From Pseudomonas marginalis (lineage in GTDB: Bacteria > Pseudomonadota > Gammaproteobacteria > Pseudomonadales > Pseudomonadaceae), in the NCBI RefSeq assembly GCF_024169655.1, contig NZ_JALJWV010000001.1, positions 6,058,001-6,122,000 of the forward strand: a DNA stretch of 64,000 bases, given 5' to 3'. Made by a program: the position numbers and the translations under genes. Of the stretch, positions 48,458 to 57,918 are shown one piece after another. How positions within the stretch are numbered: the first letter of the stretch is position 1; each line of letters starts with the position of its first letter. The notes under the pieces were generated by a model. That model saw only the letters and a list, made by a program, of their open reading frames with translations. It searched no databases and was not told where the DNA came from.

Positions 48458-48910
48458 ATGGCCAAACCTTCGTTTATCAATGTGTGGAAGGCGTATTCCG
48501 ATCTTTTGGTTACGCATCCAAAAGCAGACCCTTGCGATGGTCCTTGGGCCAATCAATGCGCTATCCGTATGAGTCTGGTGCTCAATGCCGAGCTGAGCAT
48601 CAAGGTCAACACATCTACCTATACGGAGCCCAAGTGTGCGCATGGACACGCCAGGGGTGCCGAGTCGTTGGCTAATTGGCTGTGGAAAAGGCATCTAGGA
48701 CGACCCGCCATTCTGGGTAACACCGCCGAAGACCGTCGCACGCTGATGGGCAAAACCGGGCTTATTTTTTTCAAGGATTGTTTCCAGCAATCAGGCGAGT
48801 CCCTGGATAACCGTACCGGCGATCATATTGATCTATGGAACCGAGGAATAACCCAAACCGGCGATCTCTTTTTCCGCTCCAGAGCTGTCTGGTTTTGGGA
48901 ACTCACATAA
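48458..48910 (+). CDS. tae4: T6SS peptidoglycan amidase effector, Tae4 family
   Basis: This 150-residue NlpC/P60-like enzyme should cut the D-Glu-mDAP bond of target-cell peptidoglycan. The nucleophile is C34 in NQCAIRMSLVLN and the catalytic histidine is H123 in GDHIDLWN. Cysteines C26/C60/C108 and the segment CAHGHARGAESLANWLWKR are typical of Tae4. There is no signal peptide, as expected for a T6SS cargo. It lies between hcp and tssE, so Hcp-mediated delivery is likely. Its stop overlaps the next ATG (TAATG). Confidence 0.88.
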   Translation: MAKPSFINVWKAYSDLLVTHPKADPCDGPWANQCAIRMSLVLNAELSIKVNTSTYTEPKCAHGHARGAESLANWLWKRHLGRPAILGNTAEDRRTLMGKTGLIFFKDCFQQSGESLDNRTGDHIDLWNRGITQTGDLFFRSRAVWFWELT

Positions 48911-49335
48911 TGAAAAAACCATTGCTCGCCCTCTGCCTGGTCATGAGCTTTATCAGTCTGAGCGCATGCGCCGAACATGCGGAAAATCCTTCGATCCAAG
49001 CAATCTTTGTCGGGCAGAAACTCCGGTTGATCGATGATAAAGGTCAATGCACGCTACTCCAGTCCGACCAGGGTCGCGTGCAACTGGATATGGAGTGGCC
49101 TTGCAGCTTCAGCCTGGATAAACAGCAGGCACTGCGCGTAGAGATCTTTAATGGCATCCCGATTTTTTCGGTGTGGCATAGCGAGCACATGCCTGCGCCG
49201 AGCCGCGATTGCCTCACCAAAATGCAGGCGGTTCGCCAAATCCAAGGACGCCTGGAGACAGCGCAAGTCAGTAGATTTGCGTCTTGCGGCTCAGGCTGGG
49301 ATCAAAAAATGTATGTAGCGCCCTTTACGTGGTAA
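48910..49335 (+). CDS. candidate lipoprotein immunity to the Tae4-type amidase
   Basis: This 141-residue protein has a Sec lipoprotein signal ([20 protein letters not shown], lipobox LSAC) so it reaches the periplasm, where an amidase would act. The mature part contains four more cysteines (QCTLL, WPCSF, RDCLT, ASCGS) that could pair into two disulfides. I see no resemblance to the helical Tai4 proteins that I recall, so the role is inferred from position: one-base overlap with tae4 and a periplasmic address. Confidence 0.65.
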   Translation: MKKPLLALCLVMSFISLSACAEHAENPSIQAIFVGQKLRLIDDKGQCTLLQSDQGRVQLDMEWPCSFSLDKQQALRVEIFNGIPIFSVWHSEHMPAPSRDCLTKMQAVRQIQGRLETAQVSRFASCGSGWDQKMYVAPFTW

Positions 49336-49844
49336 CCGAAATCGCCACCCGCGACCGTCTGCAACCATCCCTGCTGGACCGGTTGACCGACGACGACCCG
49401 ACCAATCCGAAGGAAAGCGCCGACAAACGCGTGCTGTCCCTGACCCAATTGAAGGCCTCGGTGCTGCGTGACCTGGCGTGGCTGCTCAACACCACGTCGT
49501 TGCTCGATGCCGATGCCACTCTGCACACCCCGGCCGGCACCTCGGTGGTCAATTACGGCCTGCCGGCCCTGGCGGGCAATAGCGTGTCCAGTGTGGATAT
49601 CAAGGCCCTGGAAGCCCTGATCTACCAGGCCATCGCCACTTTTGAACCGCGCATTTTGCGCCATACCTTGCGCGTGAAAGCGCGCGTCGGCCACGGTGAA
49701 ATGAACCACAACGCGCTGAGTTTCGAGATCGAAGGCGACCTGTGGGCGCAGCCGGTGCCGTTGCGCCTGCTGCTGCAAACCGACCTGGACCTGGAGTCCG
49801 GCCATGTACGCGTGGTCAACGCCGACCAGCGGAGACGCCCATGA
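49329..49844 (+). CDS. tssE: T6SS baseplate protein TssE (gp25-like)
   Basis: This 171-residue protein has the GPW/gp25 fold: [14 protein letters not shown] near the start and [25 protein letters not shown] and [13 protein letters not shown] motifs. I use GTG 49329, which gives [16 protein letters not shown] and overlaps the end of the immunity gene by 7 bases; the ribosome site is weak, and the longer frame starts inside that gene. TssE joins the sheath to the baseplate. Confidence 0.88.
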   Translation: MVTEIATRDRLQPSLLDRLTDDDPTNPKESADKRVLSLTQLKASVLRDLAWLLNTTSLLDADATLHTPAGTSVVNYGLPALAGNSVSSVDIKALEALIYQAIATFEPRILRHTLRVKARVGHGEMNHNALSFEIEGDLWAQPVPLRLLLQTDLDLESGHVRVVNADQRRRP

Positions 49845-51700
49845 ACCCGCGCCTGCTGGAGCTGTACAACCAGGAACTGCACCACGTGCGCGAAAGCGCC
49901 GCCGAGTTCGCCAAGGAATACCCGAAGATCGCCGGTCGGCTGAGCCTGTCCGGCATGGACTGCGCCGACCCTTACGTCGAACGTCTGCTCGAAGGCTTTG
50001 CCTACCTCACGGCCCGCGTGCAACTCAAGCTCGACGCCGAGTACCCGACCTTCACCCACAACCTGCTGGAAATCGCCTACCCGCACTACCTGGCGCCGAC
50101 CCCGTCGATGACCGTGGTGCAACTGCAGACCGACCCGGATGAAGGCTCCCTGGCCAGCGGCTTCCCGTTGCCGCGCGACACCGTCTTGCGCGCCGCGTTG
50201 GGCCGTGAAACCCAGACCTGCTGCGAGTACCGCACCGCTCACCCGGTGACGCTGTGGCCGTTGCAGGTCAGCCACGCCGAGTACTTCGGCAACCCCGCCG
50301 CCGTGCTCGGGCGCCTGGCGGCCAGCGAACCGAAAGCCAAGGCTGGCTTGCGCCTGACCCTGCGCACTGGCGCCGAGTTGCCGTTCAACAGCCTCGAACT
50401 GGACAACCTGCCGCTGTACCTCAGCGGCGCCGACGAGCAACCGTTCCGCCTCTACGAACAGTTGCTGGGCAACGCCTGCGCGGTCTTTGCGCGCAAGCCG
50501 GGGGGTGATTGGGTCGAGCGCCTGCCGCAAGACGCGCTGCGCTCGCGGGGTTTTGACGACGCCGACGCGGCCATGCCCGTGGTGGCGCGGGCGTTCCAGG
50601 GCTATCGGCTGTTGCAGGAATACTTCGCCCTGCCCCACCGTTTCCTGTTCGTCGAGTTCGCCGAACTGCGCCGCGCAGTCAAACGTTGCGACGGCCAGGA
50701 ACTGGAACTGATCGTGCTGTTCGACCGTCACGAACCGAGCCTGGAAGGCAGCGTCGGCGCCGCGCAGTTCCTGCCGTTCTGCACCCCGGCGATCAACCTG
50801 TTCCCGAAACGCGTGGACCGTATCCACTTGTCCGACCGGGTCAACGAACACCATGTGATCGCCGACCGCACACGGCCGATGGACTTCGAGATTCACTCCC
50901 TGAGCGGCATCACCGGCCACGGTACCGGGCCGGAGCAGCCGTTCCTGCCGTTCTATGCGGTGCGCGACCCATCGCGCTATGGCCGCGACCAGGCGTACTA
51001 CACCGTGCGCCGCGAGCCCCGAGTGTTGTCCAGCGACCAACGGCGCAACGGCCCGCGCTCCACCTACGTGGGCAGCGAAACCTTCGTCAGCCTGGTGGAC
51101 AGCCAGCAAGCGCCGTACCGCCACGACCTGCGCCAACTCGGTGTGACGGCACTGTGTACCAACCGCGATTTGCCTCTGTTCATGAGCGTGGGCAACGGCA
51201 AGACCGACTTCACCCTCGCCGACAGCGCCCCGGTGCTGGCCGTGCGCTGCGTCGCCGGGCCGAGCCGCCCGCGGGCCAGCCATGCCCATGACGCCAAGGC
51301 CTGGCGCCTGATCAGCCAGTTGTCGCTCAATTACTTGTCCCTCAGCGAACAGGGCCAGGGCGCGGGCGCCTTGCGCGAACTGTTGCGCCTGTATGGCGAC
51401 AGCAACGACGCCGCCCTGCAATTGCAGATCGAAGGCCTGCGCGAAGTCAGCAGCAAAACGGTGACCCGGCGCCTGCCGATGCCCGGCCCGATTGTGTTTG
51501 GGCGCGGCCTGGAAATTACCTTGGCATTCGATGAAAACGCGTTTCGCGGCACCGGGGTGTTCCTGCTCGGTGCGGTGCTGGAACGCTTCCTGGCACGCTA
51601 CGTGTCGATCAACAGCTTTACCGAGACGGTGATCCGTACCACCGAACGCGGCGAGATCATGCGATGGAAAGCCAAGCCCGGACGTCGTCCGACCCTGTGA
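49841..51700 (+). CDS. tssF: T6SS baseplate wedge protein TssF
   Basis: This 619-residue protein begins [20 protein letters not shown], the invariant TssF/VasA start, with [15 protein letters not shown] and [16 protein letters not shown]. The ATG overlaps the tssE stop (ATGA) behind GGAGA. Two TssF and one TssG make the baseplate wedge. Confidence 0.97.
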   Translation: MNPRLLELYNQELHHVRESAAEFAKEYPKIAGRLSLSGMDCADPYVERLLEGFAYLTARVQLKLDAEYPTFTHNLLEIAYPHYLAPTPSMTVVQLQTDPDEGSLASGFPLPRDTVLRAALGRETQTCCEYRTAHPVTLWPLQVSHAEYFGNPAAVLGRLAASEPKAKAGLRLTLRTGAELPFNSLELDNLPLYLSGADEQPFRLYEQLLGNACAVFARKPGGDWVERLPQDALRSRGFDDADAAMPVVARAFQGYRLLQEYFALPHRFLFVEFAELRRAVKRCDGQELELIVLFDRHEPSLEGSVGAAQFLPFCTPAINLFPKRVDRIHLSDRVNEHHVIADRTRPMDFEIHSLSGITGHGTGPEQPFLPFYAVRDPSRYGRDQAYYTVRREPRVLSSDQRRNGPRSTYVGSETFVSLVDSQQAPYRHDLRQLGVTALCTNRDLPLFMSVGNGKTDFTLADSAPVLAVRCVAGPSRPRASHAHDAKAWRLISQLSLNYLSLSEQGQGAGALRELLRLYGDSNDAALQLQIEGLREVSSKTVTRRLPMPGPIVFGRGLEITLAFDENAFRGTGVFLLGAVLERFLARYVSINSFTETVIRTTERGEIMRWKAKPGRRPTL

Positions 51701-52707
51701 GTACCCTGGATGCGATGCACCGGGAGCCCTGGGAATACGATTTCTTCCAGGCGCTGCGGCGTATCGAGTGCGAATCGCCGGACCTGCCGCGCCTGGGCCA
51801 TTCCCTGCGTCTGGCGGATGACCCGCTGCGCCTCGGGCAACAGGCCGACTGCACCTTCGCCCCGGCCACCCTGGCCTCGGTCGACCCCGGTGGCGACGGC
51901 AAGCCGGCGCGGCTGGAACAGTTCTTTTTCGGCCTCGGCGGTCCCAACGGCCCGCTGCCGCTGCACATCACCGAATACGTGCGCGAGCGCCAGCGCAACA
52001 ACGCCGACAGCACCAGCAAGCAGTTCCTGGATATCTTCCATCATCGCCTGTTGAGCCTGTTTTATCGGGCCTGGGCCGAGGCGCGGCCAACCGTCAGCCA
52101 CGACCGCCCGGACGATGATTACTGGTCAGCGCGCCTCGCCGCCTTGAGCGGTCGGGGCATGCCGAGCCTGCTCAACCAGGGGCTGATCCCGGACACGGCA
52201 AAGCTGCATTACAGCGGCCACCTGTCGGCGCAAACCCGCTACCCGGATGGTTTGAAGGCGATCCTTGGCGAGTACTTCGGCCTGCCGGTAGAAATCGAAG
52301 AATACATCGGCCAGTGGCTCGAACTGCCCGAACGCAGCCGCGTCAGCGTCAGCGCCAACCGGCTGGGCGTGGACTTCTGCCTGGGCAGCCACGTGTGGGA
52401 CCGCCAGCATAAATTCCGTATCCGCCTGGGCCCGCTGAAGCTTGATGATTACATGGGCATGCTGCCCGGCAGCCAGCCGTTCAACGAGCTGGTGGCCTGG
52501 GTGGCCGAGTACCTGGGCCATGAATTGGACTGGGACTTGAACCTGGTTCTGCAACAACCCGAAGTACCGGCGCTGCAACTCAACGGCCGCTTCCGCCTGG
52601 GCTTCAACACCTGGCTCGGCCGCCCTGCGGTTGATGCCAACGACCTAATCCTGGCCCGGCATTACGCCGATCACGCCACCACCTCAAGGAATCCAGAGCA
52701 TGGGTGA
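51664..52707 (+). CDS. tssG: T6SS baseplate wedge protein TssG
   Basis: This 347-residue VasB-type protein shows REPWEYDFFQALRRIECES, GLGGPNGPLPLHITEYVRER and the FHHRLLSLFYRAWAEARP segment that mark the family. The ATG lies 37 bases inside the end of tssF, and clpV starts 8 bases before its stop, so the tssE-F-G-clpV run is tightly coupled. Confidence 0.96.
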   Translation: MESQARTSSDPVSTLDAMHREPWEYDFFQALRRIECESPDLPRLGHSLRLADDPLRLGQQADCTFAPATLASVDPGGDGKPARLEQFFFGLGGPNGPLPLHITEYVRERQRNNADSTSKQFLDIFHHRLLSLFYRAWAEARPTVSHDRPDDDYWSARLAALSGRGMPSLLNQGLIPDTAKLHYSGHLSAQTRYPDGLKAILGEYFGLPVEIEEYIGQWLELPERSRVSVSANRLGVDFCLGSHVWDRQHKFRIRLGPLKLDDYMGMLPGSQPFNELVAWVAEYLGHELDWDLNLVLQQPEVPALQLNGRFRLGFNTWLGRPAVDANDLILARHYADHATTSRNPEHG

Positions 52708-55357
52708 AATCAGTCGCGCCGCACTGTTCGGCAAACTCAACAGCGTGGCCTACAAAGCCATCGAAGCCGCCACCGTGTTCTGCAAGCTGCGGGGCAACCC
52801 GTATGTGGAACTGGCCCACTGGTTTCACCAGTTGCTGCAACTGCAGGACTCGGACCTGCACCGCATCATCCGCCAATTCAACGTGGAACCGGCGCGCCTG
52901 GCACGCGACTTGACCGAAGCCCTGGACCGCCTGCCCCGTGGCTCGACCTCGATCACCGACCTGTCCTCGCATGTGGAAGAAGCCGTGGAGCGCGGCTGGG
53001 TCTACGGCAGCCTGATGTTCGGCGAAAGCCAGGTGCGCACCGGGTATCTGGTGCTGGGCATTCTGAAGACGCCGAGCCTGCGCCATGCGCTGTTGGGCTT
53101 ATCGTCGGAGTTCGACAAGATCAAGGCCGAAGCCCTGAGCGAACGCTTTGACGAGTACGTCGGCGACTCGCCGGAAAATGCCCTGAGCGCAAGCGACGGT
53201 TTCAACGCCGGCGCCGTTCCGGGCGAAGCCAGCGGCGCGATGGCGCCGAGTGCGATGGGCAAGCAGGAAGCGCTCAAGCGTTTCACTGTCGACCTGACCG
53301 AACAGGCGCGCAGCGGCAAGCTCGACCCGATCGTCGGCCGTGACGAAGAGATCCGTCAGTTGGTCGACATCCTCATGCGTCGACGCCAGAACAACCCGAT
53401 CCTCACCGGTGAAGCCGGCGTGGGCAAAACCGCCGTGGTCGAAGGCTTCGCCCTGCGCATCGTCGCCGGTGACGTGCCGCCCGCGCTGAAAGACGTGGAA
53501 CTGCGCAGCCTCGACGTCGGCCTGCTGCAAGCCGGCGCCAGCATGAAAGGCGAATTCGAACAGCGCCTGCGCCAGGTCATCGAAGACGTCCAGGCCTCGC
53601 CTAAACCGATCATCCTGTTTATCGACGAAGCTCACACCCTGGTGGGTGCCGGTGGCGCCGCCGGCACCGGTGACGCAGCCAACCTGCTCAAGCCGGCCCT
53701 GGCCCGCGGCACCTTGCGTACCGTGGCCGCGACCACCTGGGCCGAGTACAAAAAGCACATCGAGAAAGACCCGGCCCTGACCCGCCGTTTCCAGGTGGTA
53801 CAGGTGGCCGAACCGTCGGAAGACAAGGCGCTGCTGATGATGCGCGGCGTGGCCTCGACCATGGAGAAACACCATCAGGTGCAGGTCCTCGACGAAGCGC
53901 TGGAAGCCTCGGTGAAGCTGTCCCACCGCTACATCCCGGCGCGCCAGTTGCCGGATAAATCCGTCAGCCTGCTGGACACCGCCTGCGCCCGCGTCGCCAT
54001 CAGCCTGCATGCGGTGCCGGCCGAAGTCGACGACAGCCGTCGCCGCATCGAAGCCCTGGAAACCGAGCTGCAAATCATCGCCCGCGAGCATGCGATCGGC
54101 ATCGCCATCGGTGCGCGCCAGAGCAACAGCGAAGCCTTGCTGAGCGCCGAGCGCGAACGCCTGGCCAGCCTGGAAAGCCGCTGGGCCGAAGAGAAAACCC
54201 TGGTGGATGAGTTGCTCGCCACCCGCGCCACGTTGCGTGAAAAAGCCGGTGTCGTGGACAGCGGCAACGATGAGTTGCGTGCGCAATTGGTCGACCTGCA
54301 ACAACGCCTCACCGCGCTGCAAGGCGAAACCCCGCTGATCCTGCCGACCGTGGATTACCAGGCCGTGGCCTCGGTGGTCGCCGACTGGACCGGCATCCCG
54401 GTCGGCCGCATGGCGCGCAACGAACTGGAAACCGTGCTCAACCTCGACCAGCACCTGAAAAAACGCATCATCGGCCAGGACCACGCCTTGCAGATGATCG
54501 CCAAGCGCATCCAGACCTCCCGCGCCGGCCTCGACAACCCGAGCAAACCGATCGGCGTGTTCATGCTGGCCGGCACCTCCGGCGTGGGCAAGACCGAAAC
54601 CGCCCTGGCCCTGGCCGAAGCCATGTACGGCGGCGAGCAGAACGTCATCACCATCAACATGAGCGAGTTCCAGGAAGCCCACACCGTATCGACCCTCAAG
54701 GGCGCGCCACCGGGCTACATCGGCTACGGCGAAGGCGGCGTGCTGACCGAAGCGGTACGGCGCAAGCCTTACAGCGTGGTGCTGCTGGACGAGGTGGAAA
54801 AAGCCCACCCGGACGTGCATGAGATCTTCTTCCAGGTGTTCGACAAGGGCGTGATGGAAGACGGCGAAGGCCGGGTGATCGACTTCAAGAACACCCTGAT
54901 CCTGCTGACCACCAACGCCGGTACCGAGTTGATTTCCCAGGTCTGCAAAGACCCGGCGAACATTCCCGAGCCGGAAGCCATCGCCAAGGCCTTGCGCCAG
55001 CCGCTGCTGGAAATTTTCCCGCCCGCCCTGCTCGGCCGGCTGGTGACCATCCCGTATTACCCGCTGAGCGACGAGATGCTCAAGGCGATCACCCGCCTGC
55101 AACTCGAGCGCATCAAGAAGCGTGTGCAGAACACCCACAAAGTCGCCTTCGATTACGACGACGCGGTGGTCGATTTGATCGTCTCGCGCTGCACCGAGAC
55201 CGAAAGCGGCGGGCGCATGATCGACACCATCCTCACCAACAGCCTGCTGCCGGACATGAGCCGTGAGTTCCTCACGCGCATGCTCGAAGGCAAGGCGCTG
55301 GCGGGTGTGCGGATCAGTAGCCGGGATAATGAATTGCACTATCAGTTCAACGATTGA
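52700..55357 (+). CDS. clpV: T6SS sheath-recycling AAA+ ATPase ClpV (TssH)
   Basis: This 885-residue ClpB-type unfoldase takes contracted TssBC sheaths apart. The N-domain (about 1-160, starting [19 protein letters not shown]) binds TssC. The first AAA+ module has Walker [11 protein letters not shown] at 237-246 and FIDEAHTL, a middle coiled-coil lies about 420-520, and the second module has [10 protein letters not shown] near 625. Both ATPase sites look intact. Confidence 0.97.
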   Translation: MGEISRAALFGKLNSVAYKAIEAATVFCKLRGNPYVELAHWFHQLLQLQDSDLHRIIRQFNVEPARLARDLTEALDRLPRGSTSITDLSSHVEEAVERGWVYGSLMFGESQVRTGYLVLGILKTPSLRHALLGLSSEFDKIKAEALSERFDEYVGDSPENALSASDGFNAGAVPGEASGAMAPSAMGKQEALKRFTVDLTEQARSGKLDPIVGRDEEIRQLVDILMRRRQNNPILTGEAGVGKTAVVEGFALRIVAGDVPPALKDVELRSLDVGLLQAGASMKGEFEQRLRQVIEDVQASPKPIILFIDEAHTLVGAGGAAGTGDAANLLKPALARGTLRTVAATTWAEYKKHIEKDPALTRRFQVVQVAEPSEDKALLMMRGVASTMEKHHQVQVLDEALEASVKLSHRYIPARQLPDKSVSLLDTACARVAISLHAVPAEVDDSRRRIEALETELQIIAREHAIGIAIGARQSNSEALLSAERERLASLESRWAEEKTLVDELLATRATLREKAGVVDSGNDELRAQLVDLQQRLTALQGETPLILPTVDYQAVASVVADWTGIPVGRMARNELETVLNLDQHLKKRIIGQDHALQMIAKRIQTSRAGLDNPSKPIGVFMLAGTSGVGKTETALALAEAMYGGEQNVITINMSEFQEAHTVSTLKGAPPGYIGYGEGGVLTEAVRRKPYSVVLLDEVEKAHPDVHEIFFQVFDKGVMEDGEGRVIDFKNTLILLTTNAGTELISQVCKDPANIPEPEAIAKALRQPLLEIFPPALLGRLVTIPYYPLSDEMLKAITRLQLERIKKRVQNTHKVAFDYDDAVVDLIVSRCTETESGGRMIDTILTNSLLPDMSREFLTRMLEGKALAGVRISSRDNELHYQFND

Positions 55358-55358
55358 C

Positions 55359-55487
55359 CTGAAGAAACATAATCAAATGTGGGAGGGGGCTTGCCCCCGA
55401 TGGCGGTGAGTCAGTCACCATATGCATCAACTGACACACGGCTATCGGGGGCAAGCCCCCTCCCACATTTGCAGCCGGTTTCTTCAG
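55359..55487. repeat. REPIN enclosed by a 10-base inverted repeat, clpV-vgrG gap
   Basis: A REPIN of the GGGGGCTTGCCCCC type occupies 55378-55467. Just outside it are perfect inverted arms CTGAAGAAAC (55359-55368) and GTTTCTTCAG (55478-55487), beginning right after the clpV stop, so the REPIN again sits in the loop of a larger stem. No gene lies in this 156-base gap. Confidence 0.85.
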
Positions 55488-55513
55488 TTATTTAGTCATT
55501 TTCGAGACGCCCG

Positions 55514-57457
55514 ATGCTATTCAACCAAACCTCACGCCTGGCCAAAATCACCAGCCCCCTCGGGCCGGACGTGCTGTTGCTCAATCAAATGGGCGGCGGC
55601 GAAGAGTTGGGAAGGCTGTTCGCCTATGAGCTGCAACTGACCTCCCTGGACGCCAACATCGACCTCAACCAGTTGCTCGGCAAGCCAATGAGCGTCGGCC
55701 TGCAACTGGCGGACGGTGGCGAGCGGCATTTCCACGGGATCGTCGCGCAGTGCAGCCAGAGTATCGACCAGGGCCAGTTCGCCAGCTACCAGGTGACGCT
55801 GCGCCCGTGGCTGTGGCTGCTGAGCCGCACGTCGGACTGTCGGATTTTCCAGAACCAGAGCATCCCGCAGATCATCAAGCAGGTGTTCCGCGACCTCGGT
55901 TTTTCCGATTTCGAAGACGCCCTGAGCCGGCCGTACCGCGAGTGGGAATACTGCGTGCAGTACCGCGAGACCAGCTTCGATTTCGTCAGCCGTTTGATGG
56001 AACAGGAAGGCATCTACTACTTCTTCCGCCATGAACAGGACCGTCACGTACTGGTGCTGGCCGATGCCTACGGCGCCCACGCCACGGTGCCGGGCTACGC
56101 GTCGGTTCCGTATTACCCCAAGGACGAGCAGCAACGCGAACGCGACCACCTGCATAACTGGCACCTGGCGCAGCAAGTGCAGCCGGGCTCGCTGGAGCTC
56201 AACGACTACGACTTCCAGCGCCCCAGCGCGAGCATCGACGTGCGCTCGGCCATGCCGCGCCCGCACGCCGCCGGCGACTATCCGCTGTACGACTACCCCG
56301 GCGCCTACGTGCAAAGCGCGGACGGCGAACACTACGCGCGCACCCGCATCGAAGCGCTGCAAACCCTGCATGAACAAATCGAATTCAGCGGCAACGCCCG
56401 CGGCCTCGGTTCCGGCCACCTGTTCAGCCTCACCGGCTTCAGTCGCCAGGACCAGAACCGCGAATACCTGATCGTCGGCATCCGCTACAACATCCATCAG
56501 GAAAGCCTGGAAAGCGGCGGCGGCTCAAACTCTGCGCAGTACGAAAGCAGCCTCACCTGCATCGATGCCCAACAAAACTTCCGCCCGCTGGCCAACACTC
56601 ACCGGCCCATCGTCAAAGGCCCGCAGACCGCGCTGGTGGTCGGCCCCAAAGGCGAAGAAATCTGGACCGACCAATACGGCCGCGTAAAGGTGCATTTCCA
56701 CTGGGACCGCCACGACCAATCCAACGAAAACAGCTCGTGCTGGATACGCGTGTCGCAATCCTGGGCCGGCAAGAACTGGGGCTCGATGCAGATCCCACGG
56801 ATCGGCCAGGAGGTGATTGTGAGCTTTCTGGAAGGCGACCCCGACCGGCCGATCATTACCGGGCGGGTGTACAACGCGGAGCAGACGGTGCCCTACGATT
56901 TGCCGGAGAACGCGACCCAGAGCGGCATGAAAAGTCGTTCGAGCAAGGGCGGCACGCCGGCCAACTTCAATGAAATCCGCATGGAGGACAAGAAGGGGTT
57001 GGAGCAGTTGTATATCCATGCCGAGCGGAATCAGGACATTGTGGTGGAGGTGGATGAGAGCCATTCGGTGGGGCATGACCGGAACAAGAGTATTGGGCAT
57101 GACGAAGTGGTGACAATTGGCAACGACCGCGTGCGTGCGGTCAAGCACGACGACATGCTCATGGTCGGCTTCAGCAAGACCGACGCAATCAGCCAAAGCT
57201 ACTTGATCGAAGTGGGACAAAACCTGCGCCTGGTCTGCGGAAAAAGCGTGCTGGAGCTCAATGCCAGTGGCCAGATCAACCTCACCGGCGTGCAGATTAA
57301 CGTGTATTCCGAGGGCAATACTGAAATCAATACCGGGGGCAACCTGCACCTGAACATCGGCGGAAAAGCAGGCACGACGCCTATGGGCCAAGGGGTCAAG
57401 GCCGAGATAGATGCCGCCGTCAATTCCATGTTTCCCAATCCGCCTCCCAACCAATAA
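55514..57457 (+). CDS. vgrG: T6SS spike protein VgrG
   Basis: This 647-residue protein has the gp27-like base domain (about 1-370; EGIYYFFRHEQDRHVLVLAD) and gp5-like OB-fold and beta-helix (WTDQYGRVKVHFHWDR, SWAGKNWGSMQIPRIGQEVI, VSFLEGDPDRPIITGRVYN, then VVEVDESHSVGHDRNKSI repeats). No extra C-terminal effector domain is present: it ends soon after the needle with AEIDAAVNSMFPNPPPNQ. The EagR chaperone and PAAR-Rhs effector encoded next probably load on this spike. Confidence 0.97.
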   Translation: MLFNQTSRLAKITSPLGPDVLLLNQMGGGEELGRLFAYELQLTSLDANIDLNQLLGKPMSVGLQLADGGERHFHGIVAQCSQSIDQGQFASYQVTLRPWLWLLSRTSDCRIFQNQSIPQIIKQVFRDLGFSDFEDALSRPYREWEYCVQYRETSFDFVSRLMEQEGIYYFFRHEQDRHVLVLADAYGAHATVPGYASVPYYPKDEQQRERDHLHNWHLAQQVQPGSLELNDYDFQRPSASIDVRSAMPRPHAAGDYPLYDYPGAYVQSADGEHYARTRIEALQTLHEQIEFSGNARGLGSGHLFSLTGFSRQDQNREYLIVGIRYNIHQESLESGGGSNSAQYESSLTCIDAQQNFRPLANTHRPIVKGPQTALVVGPKGEEIWTDQYGRVKVHFHWDRHDQSNENSSCWIRVSQSWAGKNWGSMQIPRIGQEVIVSFLEGDPDRPIITGRVYNAEQTVPYDLPENATQSGMKSRSSKGGTPANFNEIRMEDKKGLEQLYIHAERNQDIVVEVDESHSVGHDRNKSIGHDEVVTIGNDRVRAVKHDDMLMVGFSKTDAISQSYLIEVGQNLRLVCGKSVLELNASGQINLTGVQINVYSEGNTEINTGGNLHLNIGGKAGTTPMGQGVKAEIDAAVNSMFPNPPPNQ

Positions 57458-57471
57458 CGAGATTCCGTTTC

Positions 57472-57906
57472 ATGACCTATCAACTCAATGAACTGCAATT
57501 CACGCTGCCCAGCGATGACGTTCAAGATGCTTCCATCAATATCCTGAAGTTCGCCGCTCTGGGTACGTCGTTGATTGTCAGCCGTAGCCTTCTAGGTGAT
57601 GGTGAGACGCTGCAAAGCAACTTCGAAGAGCAACTGGCGAAGCTGGAGAAGCAGGTACAGGACTTGCGCTACCAACCGGCCAAGGCACTTCGTGTGGGCG
57701 CCGCGCAGGATATAGACGCCATCGAAGTGCACAACCAGTTCAGCAAGGGCACCGAGCGGATCCATCAATACCAGTTAGCGCTTGTGATACCCGGCACTCG
57801 GCAGATGCTTGCCCTGAGTTATGTCAAAGCCCAACCCTTGGGCGATGCGGAACGCGCCCATTGGGCAACCATCAAAAGCACCTTGCAGCTGAATCCCAAG
57901 CCTTGA
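57472..57906 (+). CDS. EagR-type effector chaperone (DcrB/DUF1795 family)
   Basis: This 144-residue protein has the DUF1795/DcrB-like fold found in EagR chaperones: LNELQFTLPSDDVQDASINI, a LIVSRSLLGDGETLQSNFEE segment, LRYQPAKALRVGA, and a hydrophobic VIPGTRQMLALSYVKAQPL strand near the end. EagR chaperones bind the transmembrane segments of prePAAR effectors and keep them soluble until loading. Here it lies 14 bases behind vgrG and 12 bases ahead of the effector that has exactly such segments. Confidence 0.9.
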   Translation: MTYQLNELQFTLPSDDVQDASINILKFAALGTSLIVSRSLLGDGETLQSNFEEQLAKLEKQVQDLRYQPAKALRVGAAQDIDAIEVHNQFSKGTERIHQYQLALVIPGTRQMLALSYVKAQPLGDAERAHWATIKSTLQLNPKP

Positions 57907-57918
57907 AGTCCCTAATAA

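Noticed and set aside
49284-49328. Longer N-terminus for TssE
   Set aside because: It would start deep inside the immunity gene and add residues not found in the family; GTG 49329 gives the expected N-terminus.
53099-55339. 746-codon minus-strand frame antisense to clpV
   Set aside because: It is a codon-bias shadow of clpV with H/Q/D/V-rich composition and no domain.
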